Position numbers and translations under genes: made by a program
Shown: positions 8,188 through 16,662 of the stretch, piece after piece
How positions within the stretch are numbered: the first letter of the stretch is position 1
Layout of the letters: every line of letters begins with the position of its first letter
The notes under the pieces: model-generated
The model's input: only the letters and a program-made list of their open reading frames with translations
Database searches by the model: none
Told to the model about the DNA's origin: nothing
Source: Methylobacillus glycogenes JCM 2850
GTDB taxonomy: Bacteria; Pseudomonadota; Gammaproteobacteria; Burkholderiales; Methylophilaceae
DNA length: 64,000 bases
Direction of reading: 5' to 3'
Assembly (NCBI RefSeq): GCF_000617925.1
Contig: NZ_BAMT01000005.1
Coordinates: forward strand, 1-64,000

Positions 8188-9027
8188 TCAGGCCGTACGC
8201 TTGCGGTTACTTTTGCCCGAGCTTGCCTGGCGGCGCTTGTCGCCTATGCTGGCCTTGAGCAATTGCATCAGGTCCACCACATTGTTGGTTTTTGTCGGTG
8301 CCTGTTCTGCTTCAGGTTCGCTTATTTCGTGGGTCTGCTTGGCTTTGATCTTCTTGCGTACCAGGGCCATCAAGTCTGCCTTGAAACTGTCGGTGTATTG
8401 ACTTGGGTCCCAGCTCTCGCTCATATCCTCCACCAGTGAAAGCGCCATCTGGACTTCTTTCTCCGTTACCTGGCCTGCCTTGCCCGTGCGCGGCTGGGGC
8501 ACGGCAGGCAATGCACGGATTTCCTCCTGATACCGCAAGAGGTTGAGCAGAATTCCATCGCCCTCGGGAAGCAGCGCAGCGAGGTGTTGCTTGGTGCGTA
8601 TCACGATCTGACCTATCCCGGCCTTGCCGGATTTCTCCAGGGTTTGGCGCAGCAGGGCAAACACGCGCTCGCCTCCCTTGCTGGGAATCAGGTAGTAAGG
8701 CTGATCGAAATACTTGATGGGAATGTCAGTGAGTTCAACAAAAGCCAGGATATCGATGGTTTGCGTGCTTTCGACATTGGCCTGGCGGATGTCTGCATCG
8801 CTCAGCACCACGTAGCGTTCTTTTTCGTAGGCGTAGCCCTTCACAATATCCTGCTGGTTGACTTCCTTGCCTGTTACTTTGTTATAGCGCTTGTAACCCA
8901 CGGGGGCAAAATCCCGCTTGTCGAGTAAATCCAGATCCAGGGCAGAGGGCGCGCTGGCAGTATGCAATTCAACCGGGATATGGACGAGGCCAAAGCTGAT
9001 GGCACCTTTCCAGAGTGAGCGTGGCAT
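8188..9027 (-). CDS. ku: Ku protein, NHEJ end-binding
   Basis: A bacterial Ku homodimer subunit that rings DNA ends and recruits LigD. The sequence begins MPRSLWKGAISFGLVHIPV, the standard opening of the family, so I place the start at this ATG; a GTG seven codons upstream (9048) is in frame but has no ribosome site. The core beta-barrel region includes NKVTGKEV, KYFDQPYYLIPSKGGERVFALL and YQEEIRALP. The Lys/Arg-rich tail (SSGKSNRKRTA) is the usual minimal C-terminus. First gene of the ku-ligD operon; the 210-nt region to copC contains its divergent promoter. Confidence 0.95.
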   Translation of the reverse strand: MPRSLWKGAISFGLVHIPVELHTASAPSALDLDLLDKRDFAPVGYKRYNKVTGKEVNQQDIVKGYAYEKERYVVLSDADIRQANVESTQTIDILAFVELTDIPIKYFDQPYYLIPSKGGERVFALLRQTLEKSGKAGIGQIVIRTKQHLAALLPEGDGILLNLLRYQEEIRALPAVPQPRTGKAGQVTEKEVQMALSLVEDMSESWDPSQYTDSFKADLMALVRKKIKAKQTHEISEPEAEQAPTKTNNVVDLMQLLKASIGDKRRQASSGKSNRKRTA

Positions 9028-9257
9028 AGTCACTGATCCAGTAAGCACTTGAAGTGTTTATATTGAGTAATGCGAGCCTAGTGATTCCATACGCTTATTT
9101 CTGAATTCGCTGTAGGAATTAAAGCCAGGGCTGCAAGCAGGAAATCCCCCACAGCCAGCAGCGCATCAATTGGGCATCTGTAGGCCTGAGCCCTAGGGGC
9201 AGCTAGTGCCAAGCCGTGTAAACTGAGCACCTCGCACCTCACGCAAAGGCCAGGGGC

Positions 9258-9641
9258 ATGAAGCTAATAAACACTTTGGGTTGCTTGTTGTTACTGGGGT
9301 TTTCTAGTTTGAGCTGGGGGCATAGCAAGCTGACCCAGGCGCAACCTGCCAATGGCAGTACGCTGGCGCAGGTTCCCCCGGTTATTGTGCTCAACTTCAA
9401 CAAGCCTATAGAAAACAAGTTTCATCAGGCTGAGCTACAGCAAGGGCAGCAGTGGCTGAAGCTCAAAACCGAGGCCAGTGAAAAAACACTGCAGATATGG
9501 CTGGAAGGGGTGAGGCCCTATGCAGCTAAAGACAAGGCTGCGAATAGCCATACCCCGGCAACAATGCGTATACGCTGGCGCGTTATTTCCCGAGACGGAC
9601 ATAGCCAGAGTGGGCAGTTGCAATACCAACTCCAACCCTAG
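9258..9641 (+). CDS. copC: CopC-family periplasmic copper-binding protein
   Basis: 127 residues. A Sec signal peptide ends near SLSWG, so the mature protein would start with His22 (HSKLTQAQPANGS), the N-terminal Cu(II) ligand typical of CopC. A second conserved element, SRDGHSQSGQ, supplies Asp/His near the C-terminus. It has a small beta-barrel fold by family. It delivers or buffers copper in the periplasm and works with the membrane partner CopD, encoded 3 nt downstream. AGGGG lies just before the ATG. The adjacent cytochrome oxidase operon on the other strand is a plausible copper consumer, which is inference. Confidence 0.9.
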   Translation: MKLINTLGCLLLLGFSSLSWGHSKLTQAQPANGSTLAQVPPVIVLNFNKPIENKFHQAELQQGQQWLKLKTEASEKTLQIWLEGVRPYAAKDKAANSHTPATMRIRWRVISRDGHSQSGQLQYQLQP

Positions 9642-9644
9642 CGC

Positions 9645-10523
9645 ATGCTGAACGTGCTTGAACATCCACATCTTTTCGATGGCGGGCTGGCCAGAGCCAT
9701 GGCTTATCTGGCCCTGGCGCTGATTTTGGGCCAGCTCTACTGGCGGCAGCGATTGCAGCAAGGCCCGGCATGGGGCTGGCTGGTGTGGTTTTTAGGCACC
9801 ACAGGCATGTTGTTGGCATTGAATAGCATCTGGCTATCAGTGTCGACGGCAAACGGCGGCCAGGCTTCTGATAGCAGTATGCTCGACATGTTATCCACGC
9901 AATTTACGCGTGCCTGGCTTATGTATTGGCTGGGCTTGTGCCTGTCTTTATGGCTGCTCAGACGAATACCTTGGCTTAGTTTGCTATCTGCCATTGCCAT
10001 GCTACTGGCCCTGGGCTTGAGTGCCCATGCGGGTGAGGCTGGCGCTTTGCATCTAGTGTTTTGGCTGGATGTGCTGCACATGGGGCTGGCGCTCTTGTGG
10101 CTGGGCAGTTTGAGTTTGATGTTGCTCAGCAGGTTGAGCAGCCCAGACGCAGAAATCACGCACCCTATCTCTGCCAGAACTGCTGCTCACTCGCCAGAGC
10201 GCGCGCCTATAGGCTTGGATGATCTCAAGCGCTTTTCAATGCTGGCCTTGCCGCTGTTCATCACTATCTTGCTCAGCGGTCTAGCGAGATTAGGCTTGGG
10301 CTGGGAAGAAAACGTAGGTTTTGCCTTCACCTACGCCATGATGCTGTTGTTTAAACTAAGTGCCGTGCTGGGGGTGATGTTGTGCGCCTGGCATTTAAGA
10401 AAACTGCTCAGGCACAGGCCATTTTCTGGCAAGCAATTTGATAACGGCTTGAGTGCAGAATATTTTCTTGCCCTGTTGCTATTGCTGTTTACCAGCCTGC
10501 TGACCCAGTTATCTCCCGGATAA
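9645..10523 (+). CDS. copD: CopD-family copper transport membrane protein
   Basis: 292 residues with about eight hydrophobic segments, as in CopD/PcoD proteins. His residues at the N-terminus (EHPHLFDGG), in the middle (LSAHAGEAGALHLVFWLDVLHMGLALLWLG) and near the end match the conserved copper-related positions. It follows copC by 3 nt, so the two are translated from one transcript. The gene ends inside the first unit of a 24-bp tandem duplication. Copper import into the cytoplasm is the family role. Confidence 0.87.
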   Translation: MLNVLEHPHLFDGGLARAMAYLALALILGQLYWRQRLQQGPAWGWLVWFLGTTGMLLALNSIWLSVSTANGGQASDSSMLDMLSTQFTRAWLMYWLGLCLSLWLLRRIPWLSLLSAIAMLLALGLSAHAGEAGALHLVFWLDVLHMGLALLWLGSLSLMLLSRLSSPDAEITHPISARTAAHSPERAPIGLDDLKRFSMLALPLFITILLSGLARLGLGWEENVGFAFTYAMMLLFKLSAVLGVMLCAWHLRKLLRHRPFSGKQFDNGLSAEYFLALLLLLFTSLLTQLSPG

Positions 10524-10563
10524 GCGCTAATCTTTGCTTCCGGATAAGACCTAGTCTTTGACT
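10516..10563. repeat. 24-bp tandem duplication over the copD stop
   Basis: Two adjacent 24-nt units, both starting CCGGATAAG and sharing ..CTA.TCTTTG... The first contains the copD stop codon; the second reaches the stop of the convergent gene at 10563. Confidence 0.75.
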
Positions 10564-11096
10564 CAAGCAATGACAGTGGCTTCCACCTGCACGGCCTCGC
10601 CTCCGTGGCTGGTTAACACCTGACTCACTTTCTCTGCTTCTTCCTGCGGTTGCATATACACCAGCAAAAGCATGGCATCCTCTCTTTCCAGGCTGCGCAG
10701 CATGAGCTGGTTGGTTTTACTTTCCTTCAGTGCCCCATACACTGCGCCTATCACGGCACCAAGCACAATGCCGATGTCCGGACCCAGTAGCTGAACCAGC
10801 GCAGCCTGGCTGGAAACCTCAAAACCCTGCAACAACACAATGGCCAGCGTTGCCACTGAGCTGAGCAACAAGCCAGCCAGTGCGCCCTTGCCGGTCCAGG
10901 CAAACCAGGCATCGCGGTTTTTACCTGGCTTGAGTTGCGGGTACTTGGCGGCAGCTGGCTCGGAAATGGCAAGATCAATCAGATCTCGTGGTATACCCAG
11001 GCGCAAGCAGGCAGACAGGGCATGGTCGACCTGATTGGGCACGGTAAAAAATGCCGATACGGTAAATGAGGGCTGGGTTTTTCTTGGGGCTCTCAT
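10563..11096 (-). CDS. Conserved membrane protein of the cbb3-like operon
   Basis: 177 residues, function not recognised. A soluble N-terminal part (SFTVSAFFTVPNQVDHALSACLRLGIPRDLIDLAI) looks like a ferredoxin-like stress-protein fold. Two Gly/Ala-rich membrane-associated stretches follow (GKGALAGLLLSSVATLAIVLLQ and DIGIVLGAVIGAVYGAL), then a soluble ending (EDAMLLLVYM...AEKVSQVLTSHGG). The overall plan resembles proteins sometimes annotated as general stress or DUF1269-like membrane proteins. The ATG lies 2 nt after the cytochrome c stop, so it is the last gene of the oxidase operon. A role in oxidase assembly or stability is only suggested by position. Confidence 0.75.
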   Translation of the reverse strand: MRAPRKTQPSFTVSAFFTVPNQVDHALSACLRLGIPRDLIDLAISEPAAAKYPQLKPGKNRDAWFAWTGKGALAGLLLSSVATLAIVLLQGFEVSSQAALVQLLGPDIGIVLGAVIGAVYGALKESKTNQLMLRSLEREDAMLLLVYMQPQEEAEKVSQVLTSHGGEAVQVEATVIA

Positions 11097-11098
11097 GA

Positions 11099-11773
11099 TC
11101 AGCTTGCCGCCTCAAGATCCTGCGCGGTAAATGGCGTGGTTCGGTCTTTGGTTTCTTCACGGATTTTCTTGACCAGGGCAGCATCTACCTTGTCTGCCTT
11201 GTTATCTCCCATACCACTGCGCACATGGCTGGCAACGCCAGCGATTTCCTCATCACTCAACTGCTCAGCCCAAGGCGGCATGACACCATTGAAAGTGTTG
11301 CCTGCCACCTTGATTTCACCCTGCAGGCCATGCAGCAGGATACGCACCAGCACTTCAGGCTTGCCCAGCACATATTCCGACCCGACCAGCGGCGGGAAAG
11401 CGCCTGGAATACCCATGCCATTGGCCTGGTGGCAACTGACGCAGCGGCTGGTGTAGATAGCTGCGCCATCAACGTGCGGGGCGGCGGGTGCTGCTCCTGG
11501 CGCACCTGCATCGGCTACTTGCCCTGTCTTGCCTCCCGCGTTTAGAAAGCCAATATGTGCCGCTGTGTCCAGGCTACCCATATGCCGTCCCAGATAGAAA
11601 GCGCCAATCACCAGGGACGCCACCACCAGCAGATAAAACCAGAGCGGCCCATGTACCATTTCTTCAAAAGGCTCTGTGGTTTCCTGCATGGCTTGTTCGT
11701 GTAGCGCCAGAGTGGAGGCTTCATTTTTCTCGGCTTCTAGGTGCTGGGCTTGAGCTTTAGCATGATCAGTCAT
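11099..11773 (-). CDS. Membrane-anchored monohaem cytochrome c, CcoP-like
   Basis: About 224 residues. A cytoplasmic helical N-terminus and the segment PFEEMVHGPLWFYLLVVASLVIGAFYLGRHMG form one membrane anchor, recalling CcoP. An Ala/Pro linker then leads to a single class I cytochrome c domain with CVSCH, a downstream Met ligand candidate in FNGVMPPW, and LSDEEIAGVASHVR. Classical CcoP has two haems; only one CxxCH is present here. The ATG at 11773 overlaps the CcoO stop (ATGACTGA) and has AAGGA upstream, which I prefer to the TTG at 11779. It would donate electrons to the CcoN/CcoO core. Confidence 0.88.
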   Translation of the reverse strand: MTDHAKAQAQHLEAEKNEASTLALHEQAMQETTEPFEEMVHGPLWFYLLVVASLVIGAFYLGRHMGSLDTAAHIGFLNAGGKTGQVADAGAPGAAPAAPHVDGAAIYTSRCVSCHQANGMGIPGAFPPLVGSEYVLGKPEVLVRILLHGLQGEIKVAGNTFNGVMPPWAEQLSDEEIAGVASHVRSGMGDNKADKVDAALVKKIREETKDRTTPFTAQDLEAAS

Positions 11774-12374
11774 TTGCAATTTCCTTGGTCAGATCGTTGC
11801 CAGGGGCAGGATAGGCATGTTTAAGGCTTAACAAATACGCCACGATAGCCTCGGCATCCTTGCTCACCACCACTACACCCTCGCGGGGGGCATAAGCGGG
11901 TGGCAGATTAAGGGTTTTCTCGTTTGGCCCCGCCTTGGCTTTGTGCTCAAACAGAAAAGGAAAGGCAGGCATGATGGACCAGGGTACCAGCGCACGTGGC
12001 TGGTAGAGGTGCACAAGTTGCCAGTTTTGATCCGGCAAGCGGCTGCCAACATTGAACAAGTCAGGGCCGGTACGCATGGTACCCAGCAAGTGGGGAGCAT
12101 CGTTGACGTAATCTGCAGGTACGGAAGGACGATTGCCTAGGCCTTTGCTGACATCAGCCGTGAAATTGCTGTCACGCACTTGCTGGGTGTGGCAGTAGAT
12201 GCAGCCATTGCTGATGTAGATTTGCCTGCCCCTGGCTTCTAGTGCGCTCAGCGGTTTGAGCTGCTCGGGTGCCTTGATATCCGCCAACATGGTTCTGGGC
12301 ATAATCACCAGCACAATCAAGGCAAACATCACCGTCGCGAGCGCACCCATAATCAGCACCAGCAAGCGTGTCAT
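11766..12374 (-). CDS. cbb3-like oxidase monohaem cytochrome c subunit, CcoO-like
   Basis: 202 residues. One N-terminal membrane helix (LVLIMGALATVMFALIVLVIMP) precedes a periplasmic cytochrome c domain with CIYCHTQQVRD, the characteristic CcoO haem motif with its QQVR extension, and a Met ligand candidate in WSIMPAFPFLF. It ends LKHAYPAPG, also CcoO-like. The start overlaps the CcoN stop by 4 nt (ATGA), indicating translational coupling. It passes electrons from soluble cytochromes to CcoN. Confidence 0.92.
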   Translation of the reverse strand: MTRLLVLIMGALATVMFALIVLVIMPRTMLADIKAPEQLKPLSALEARGRQIYISNGCIYCHTQQVRDSNFTADVSKGLGNRPSVPADYVNDAPHLLGTMRTGPDLFNVGSRLPDQNWQLVHLYQPRALVPWSIMPAFPFLFEHKAKAGPNEKTLNLPPAYAPREGVVVVSKDAEAIVAYLLSLKHAYPAPGNDLTKEIAND

Positions 12375-13879
12375 GATGCGCTGCCTTTCTTGACCAGCAC
12401 TGGCTTGAGTTCAAAGAATGGTGGGTGCTGTGCATGGCCCTGACGGCTGGAGTAAGCCAGGCGCCAGCAGTGATAAACAAATATCAGATGTCCTGCTGAA
12501 ATGATCACGGCAGACACGCTGCGTAATAGCAGCCAGGGCTTGGTCTGGGCCACGGAGATTTCAAACGCCTCTCCCGGATTCATCAAGCTCAAGCCCTGTA
12601 GTACACCCCCTATGCCAAGCGCAAGCACATACAGCACCATGCCGCCACCTGCCAGCAGAATATGCGCGCGTATCAACCTGGGGCTTGGCCATTCCCGCCC
12701 GAGCACGCGAGGCAGGATGTAATACATGCCGCCAAATAGCGAAAGCGTGACAAACATGTACAACCCCAAATGCGAATGGGCGATGGTCCAATGCGTGAAA
12801 TGAGTAATGCGGTTAACACTGGCGAGCGCGGTGAGTATGCCCTGCAGCGATACCGCGGTATAAGACATGGCGGCAATCACTGCCAGCGTAAGCGCGGGGG
12901 AGTAGCGCATTGCGCCAAAACGGCCAACCACGGTCATATGTTGATTGATACCGACAGCAACCACCGGAATGATCATCATGATGCTGGCAGTAATCGAGGT
13001 TGCAATCATCCATGAAGGTAGCGGGCCGCCTATCAGATGATGCATGCCATTGAGCGCATAGAACAAGGCCAGCCCCCAGAAGCCTACTAGGGACAGCCAA
13101 TAGGAATAAATTGGCCGCCCAATGATCTTAGGTAGCAGGTAGTAAATCAGTCCGAGATTCACAGTGGTTAGCCAGAGGCCGAGTGCATTGTGGGCGTAGA
13201 ACCAGTTGACGGCGGCTGATTCAACCCCTTTGAAAATGGGCAGGTTGCCTGCGATAAAAATAATCGCAAACCAAGGGTAGGAGGCGGCGATGTACCAGAC
13301 GGAAACATAAAGATGTTGCACCTGACGTGCGCCTAGTGTTTTCCAGATGGAAGCCCCAACCAAAGAGGCGCCCAACACCAGCAGCGGGTCTGCCCAGTAT
13401 CTATCAAGCTCCAGCCATTCCAGACCATCACTGACCCCTGCCAGCAGTAAAACCAAGCCTATGCCTAGGCCTAGCGTCCATACCAGAATGCCGCTCACTG
13501 CCGCAAATTGCCAACGCAAGGTGGTGCGACACAGGCGTGGCATCAGCCACAGCGATACCGCAAACATGGCAGTAGAGGCCCAACCATAGACCATGACGTT
13601 GAGGTGCGCTGGTCTCAAACGACCAAACGTGAGGTAAGCCTGTTCTGTGAGTAAGTCTGGTCTGTCGAACTTGAAGCTACTGAGATCTCCCAACACCGTG
13701 CCCACCAGTAGCCAAACCAAGGCAAGGAAAAAAGCCAATAACACTGGTTTACGGCTGGAGTCGTCATAGGCCCGTACTTCTTCTGGCCGGATTCTAACCT
13801 CGCTATGGTGCAGCGTGCTGGCCTGCTGGGTTTCGCTTTGCCCTTGCTTGTTGGTGGCGGATGGCAGTGGACTGCTCAT
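12371..13879 (-). CDS. cbb3-like terminal oxidase catalytic subunit, CcoN-like
   Basis: Haem-copper oxidase subunit I with about 12 membrane helices. CcoN-type motifs are present: GRLRPAHLNVMVYGW (low-spin haem His), WFYAHNALGLWLTT (CuB His), a Tyr five residues before the paired CuB His (FYALNGMHH), which matches the His-crosslinked Tyr of C-type oxidases, and HFTHWTIAHSHLG (haem b/b3 His). The Tyr argues for oxygen reductase rather than NO reductase. The ATG at 13879 overlaps the upstream TGA (ATGA), so I prefer it to an in-frame start five codons earlier. The operon lacks obvious CcoQ, di-haem CcoP and CcoGHI here, so it is a compact variant form. Confidence 0.9.
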   Translation of the reverse strand: MSSPLPSATNKQGQSETQQASTLHHSEVRIRPEEVRAYDDSSRKPVLLAFFLALVWLLVGTVLGDLSSFKFDRPDLLTEQAYLTFGRLRPAHLNVMVYGWASTAMFAVSLWLMPRLCRTTLRWQFAAVSGILVWTLGLGIGLVLLLAGVSDGLEWLELDRYWADPLLVLGASLVGASIWKTLGARQVQHLYVSVWYIAASYPWFAIIFIAGNLPIFKGVESAAVNWFYAHNALGLWLTTVNLGLIYYLLPKIIGRPIYSYWLSLVGFWGLALFYALNGMHHLIGGPLPSWMIATSITASIMMIIPVVAVGINQHMTVVGRFGAMRYSPALTLAVIAAMSYTAVSLQGILTALASVNRITHFTHWTIAHSHLGLYMFVTLSLFGGMYYILPRVLGREWPSPRLIRAHILLAGGGMVLYVLALGIGGVLQGLSLMNPGEAFEISVAQTKPWLLLRSVSAVIISAGHLIFVYHCWRLAYSSRQGHAQHPPFFELKPVLVKKGSAS

Positions 13880-14124
13880 AACCAACGCTCCCACTCTGTA
13901 GTGGGATTACTCAGCAAGGGACCATGATGATCCAGGCGGGATTGCATCTGAGATTGACTTTCCCAGGGACGGTGATAGCGCAATTCATTTTCTTCAAAGA
14001 TGGAGCGGGAAGCTTCATCAACATGGTCAAAATAGCCATGCCTCACCCCTATCAGCAGGAAAATCAGCGGAGGTAGTCCTATGATCAGACTCAAGGCAAT
14101 GATGGCAATTGAATCGGCAAACAT
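13876..14124 (-). CDS. CcoS-like small membrane protein heading the oxidase operon
   Basis: 82 residues. One N-terminal transmembrane helix (IAIIALSLIIGLPPLIFLLIG) is followed by VRHGYFDHVDEASRSIFEENE, which resembles the GQFDDLxxPAxRIL signature of CcoS/FixS maturation proteins. A C-terminal extension (RYHRPWESQSQMQSRLDHHGP) is absent from CcoS as I know it. The start has a strong GAGGTGAG ribosome site. It overlaps ccoN by 4 nt. Being first in the operon and coupled to the catalytic subunit fits either an assembly factor or a small structural subunit. Confidence 0.7.
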   Translation of the reverse strand: MFADSIAIIALSLIIGLPPLIFLLIGVRHGYFDHVDEASRSIFEENELRYHRPWESQSQMQSRLDHHGPLLSNPTTEWERWL

Positions 14125-14478
14125 GTCTCACCTCTGGGTAATGAAGCTAAAACAATGTTGATGTAAGGGCTTATTAGAAGATTGCCGCCCATGCTAACCA
14201 GAGGAAACTCAAAGCCGAGTAAGCTCAAGCCTGAAAGTGGAGTAAGAGGAGTTTACGGTTTGAAATTGCCTGACTGCACTTGCCTGACTGCACTTACCCA
14301 TACTGCCTATGAATTGAACAATGGACCTCATCCGCTGCCTAGGCTTTGAAAAGCTCTATGAGTGAAAATCTACAAGCAGATGATTTTTAGAGATTATTTT
14401 TAAATATATGCTTTATGTGGGGTGGAAGCTTGAATGACATTGCAAACGGTATTTTCTGGTTGAAGCCTTTTGACGTCG
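14125..14478. other. 354-nt intergenic region with 14-bp tandem duplication
   Basis: Contains the oxidase operon promoter region and no convincing ORF. TGCCTGACTGCACT is present twice in tandem at 14267-14280 and 14281-14294. At 14440-14455 lies TTGCAAACGGTATTTT, a diverged relative of the repeat at 138 and 3348. Confidence 0.6.
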
Positions 14479-15726
14479 CTATCCTTGCACTGTTTTATCC
14501 CCGCTGCTGCTCACCACCGCTGCCAACTCTTCAGCCAAAATCGCTAATGCCCTGGCTTCCAGTTTAAGTATCTTTTGCGTGAGTTGCGGCTTATCCAGCG
14601 GTAAAAAAGACGCCCCGCCCAAATCGCTGAGCACCACTTTTTCAGCGCCCCACAAAATGTTATGCGCGTATAAATCGCCATGCATGAGGCCATGGGCATG
14701 CAGGTGTTCTGCGGCTTGCGTGACGCCTTGTAAAATCAATTGCGCTTGTTGTGGCGTGAGTCTGCAATCCTCTGCATACACATCGCGCGAGCAGCTTTGA
14801 TAGCTGGGTGGGCTTGCCAGTACTTTCAAATCGGCATCCAGCAGGGGCATGACCAAGCCTGCAACGCCTTGCGGGTGATTGTGTATCACACCTTTGACGC
14901 CGACTAAATTCGGATGCTCATCCACCAGTATATTGGCGTGCATTTCGCAGCGTGGCAGGCCATCGCTGGTGAGGCCACTCTTGAACAGTTTTACTGCCAC
15001 AAGCTGCTGTGCGTTTTCTTGTTGCATCAGGGCCTGGTAAGTAACACCAGAGGCACCTTCCCCAAGTACGTGCTGCAGGGTGAGGCTTTGCCAATCGATG
15101 GGGTGGATATGGAGTTGGCTGATGAGCGCTTGCTCGATGGCGTTACAGAATGGGTTGCCAGCGTAGGCCAGCCAGGTGAGTTTGGGTAGGTCGAATAAAA
15201 AATCCGGCAAGCTCTCAAACTGGTTGGCAGATATCCGCAATAACTCCAGGGCGTGGCAATTGGCCATGCTGGCTGGCAAGCTGCTGAGCTGGTTACCCGC
15301 CAGCATGAGTTTTTGCAGCTTGCTGCACTCGCCCAGGGCATTGGGCACGGCAGCTAGTGCATTATCGGTGACGATAAACCAGCGTAAGGTGCGAGTGGGG
15401 ATGGCCTGTTCTGGAATATGCTTGATCTGGTTGGCTTTGAAACCAATCATGCTTAAGCTTTCGCATTGCCCAAGCACTTCTGGCAGGTGCGTAAACTGGT
15501 TGTTTGAGCAAAACAGAATGCGCAGTTTTTTCAGGCGATGTAAATCACTGGGCAAGTCAGTCAGCGCATTGCCGGACAAGTCCAGAATTTCCAGACTATC
15601 GGCTAATTCGAAAATTTGCGGCGGAAACTGCGTTAACTGATTGCTTAATTTGAGGTGTTTGGCCCCTTGAAGCTTGCCTGCCTTGAGTTGGGCAAGCGTG
15701 TCATCTGGCGCTGGGCTGAGGGTCAT
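14479..15726 (-). CDS. Leucine-rich-repeat / eukaryotic-like protein kinase fusion
   Basis: About 415 residues. Residues about 20-195 hold seven or so LRR units of the 23-residue type (LEILDLSGNALTDLPSDL, LQKLMLAGNQLSSLP, and so on). Residues about 215-400 are a compact protein kinase: glycine loop LGEGASGVTYQ, VAVKLFK lysine, catalytic loop HGLMHGDLYAHNIL (HGD in place of HRD, Asn kept) and DLG (in place of DFG) in LSDLGGAS. There is no signal peptide, so it is cytoplasmic. I take the ATG at 15726 rather than the TTG three codons upstream. It stands alone with no obvious substrate gene. Bacterial LRR-kinases of this form are known but poorly characterised. Confidence 0.88.
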   Translation of the reverse strand: MTLSPAPDDTLAQLKAGKLQGAKHLKLSNQLTQFPPQIFELADSLEILDLSGNALTDLPSDLHRLKKLRILFCSNNQFTHLPEVLGQCESLSMIGFKANQIKHIPEQAIPTRTLRWFIVTDNALAAVPNALGECSKLQKLMLAGNQLSSLPASMANCHALELLRISANQFESLPDFLFDLPKLTWLAYAGNPFCNAIEQALISQLHIHPIDWQSLTLQHVLGEGASGVTYQALMQQENAQQLVAVKLFKSGLTSDGLPRCEMHANILVDEHPNLVGVKGVIHNHPQGVAGLVMPLLDADLKVLASPPSYQSCSRDVYAEDCRLTPQQAQLILQGVTQAAEHLHAHGLMHGDLYAHNILWGAEKVVLSDLGGASFLPLDKPQLTQKILKLEARALAILAEELAAVVSSSGDKTVQG

Positions 15727-15841
15727 AACAATCAATGCGTTTTGTGGATGCGCTATGTTACTGCAATCCGTTTGATACTCTGCAGATTCTCACTCCAAGC
15801 TGTGACCAGCGGCAGAATGTGACCTATGACTTTTGGGCCAG

Positions 15842-15886
15842 CATGTTCTGCCATGCCATGTTCTACTAAGTCATGTTCTGCTAAAT
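15842..15886. repeat. 15-bp tandem repeat, three diverged units
   Basis: Three consecutive 15-nt units begin CATGTTCT (GCCATGC, ACTAAGT, GCTAAAT). They lie between the convergent ends of no gene pair: 15727-15939 is the region between the LRR-kinase start and the CigR stop. A GGGGTGG ... CCACCCC hairpin follows at 15889-15915 and may terminate the CigR transcript. Confidence 0.6.
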
Positions 15887-15939
15887 ATGGGGTGGTGCAA
15901 GAAAGCAGCCACCCCGAGTAGGCATGAAAAACCCTGCGC

Positions 15940-16464
15940 TTACATACTGCCCAAATCCTCTATCGCGTCTATCACCATGCCGGTTCCAACCGCAATCATG
16001 AGAATATCCGCTGCCACACGTACATATTTATAACCACGTGGTGGTGGATCCAGGCGCGCAATGATGACTGGCGGCAAATCGTAATAAACCACATCCCGTG
16101 GCAAGGGGTAGCCTTTGCGCCATTTTTTTGCCTGGCCAGGAGGTAGGCAGCCGTTGTTTTTCTTTGCCAGTCCCGGTGGGCAATGCCCGGCTTGATACTG
16201 ATGGTGATAGTAATCCTGGATTACCACGCGTTGGTTGCTGGAGAAATGGAAGTCGATATGAATGTCGCCACCGTCATTTCTGCCACCATGCTCATGGCCT
16301 GAATGCCGCTCGTGCTTATCCTGTTGCTTGTGTTTTTTTGCCTGTCCTGGAGGGCCGCCATTGCCTTTGCCTTGTGGAGGGTCGCCCAGCACCGCACTGC
16401 TAAATATCAGTGACATGCACAAGGCGGTCAGGCATTTAAAAATGATGTTAGTGAATGAGTTCAT
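15940..16464 (-). CDS. CigR/RcnB-like periplasmic protein
   Basis: About 174 residues. A signal peptide (FKCLTALCMSLIFSSAVLG) is followed by a Gly/Pro/His/Lys-rich stretch (PPQGKGNGGPPGQAKKHKQQDKHERHSGHEHGG) and two CPPGLAKK / LPPGQAKKW motifs. The RcnB/CigR-type ending, GYPLPRDVVYYDLPPVIIARLDPPPRGYKYVRV, leads into a terminal helix (DILMIAVGTGMVIDAI). Family members are inner-membrane or periplasmic; CigR is called an anti-virulence factor in Salmonella, but here the role is unknown and the His-rich stretch could bind metal. The ATG at 16464 with GGAGAG upstream is preferred to one four codons earlier. Divergent from the PEP-CTERM gene. Confidence 0.8.
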   Translation of the reverse strand: MNSFTNIIFKCLTALCMSLIFSSAVLGDPPQGKGNGGPPGQAKKHKQQDKHERHSGHEHGGRNDGGDIHIDFHFSSNQRVVIQDYYHHQYQAGHCPPGLAKKNNGCLPPGQAKKWRKGYPLPRDVVYYDLPPVIIARLDPPPRGYKYVRVAADILMIAVGTGMVIDAIEDLGSM

Positions 16465-16662
16465 GCTGCTCTCCATAATTTATAGGTATCTTGTTTTGGG
16501 CATATAGTGCGCATCAATGTTGAGACTGAGTTTTATTTGTTTTTTTATCTACCAAACAATGACTTGCATTAGTACTAACGGCTCATTGTAGCCAATTTTT
16601 GAAAAGCATAATCTGCTTAAATAACAAGAAAAAAACATAACTCTTACTATGGAGAGTCCATC

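Noticed and set aside
7593-8258. 221-codon plus-strand frame opposite ligD
   Set aside because: Antisense to the ligD phosphoesterase and linker region; Cys/Leu-rich nonsense composition.
10516-10563. Attachment-site-like direct repeat
   Set aside because: The two units are adjacent and not flanking an element; they fit the local tandem duplication pattern.
12371-13879. Nitric oxide reductase (NorB) identity for the CcoN-like gene
   Set aside because: The active-site Tyr before the paired CuB His and the GRLRP.H motif are CcoN features, and the partner has the CcoO CIYCHTQQVR motif.
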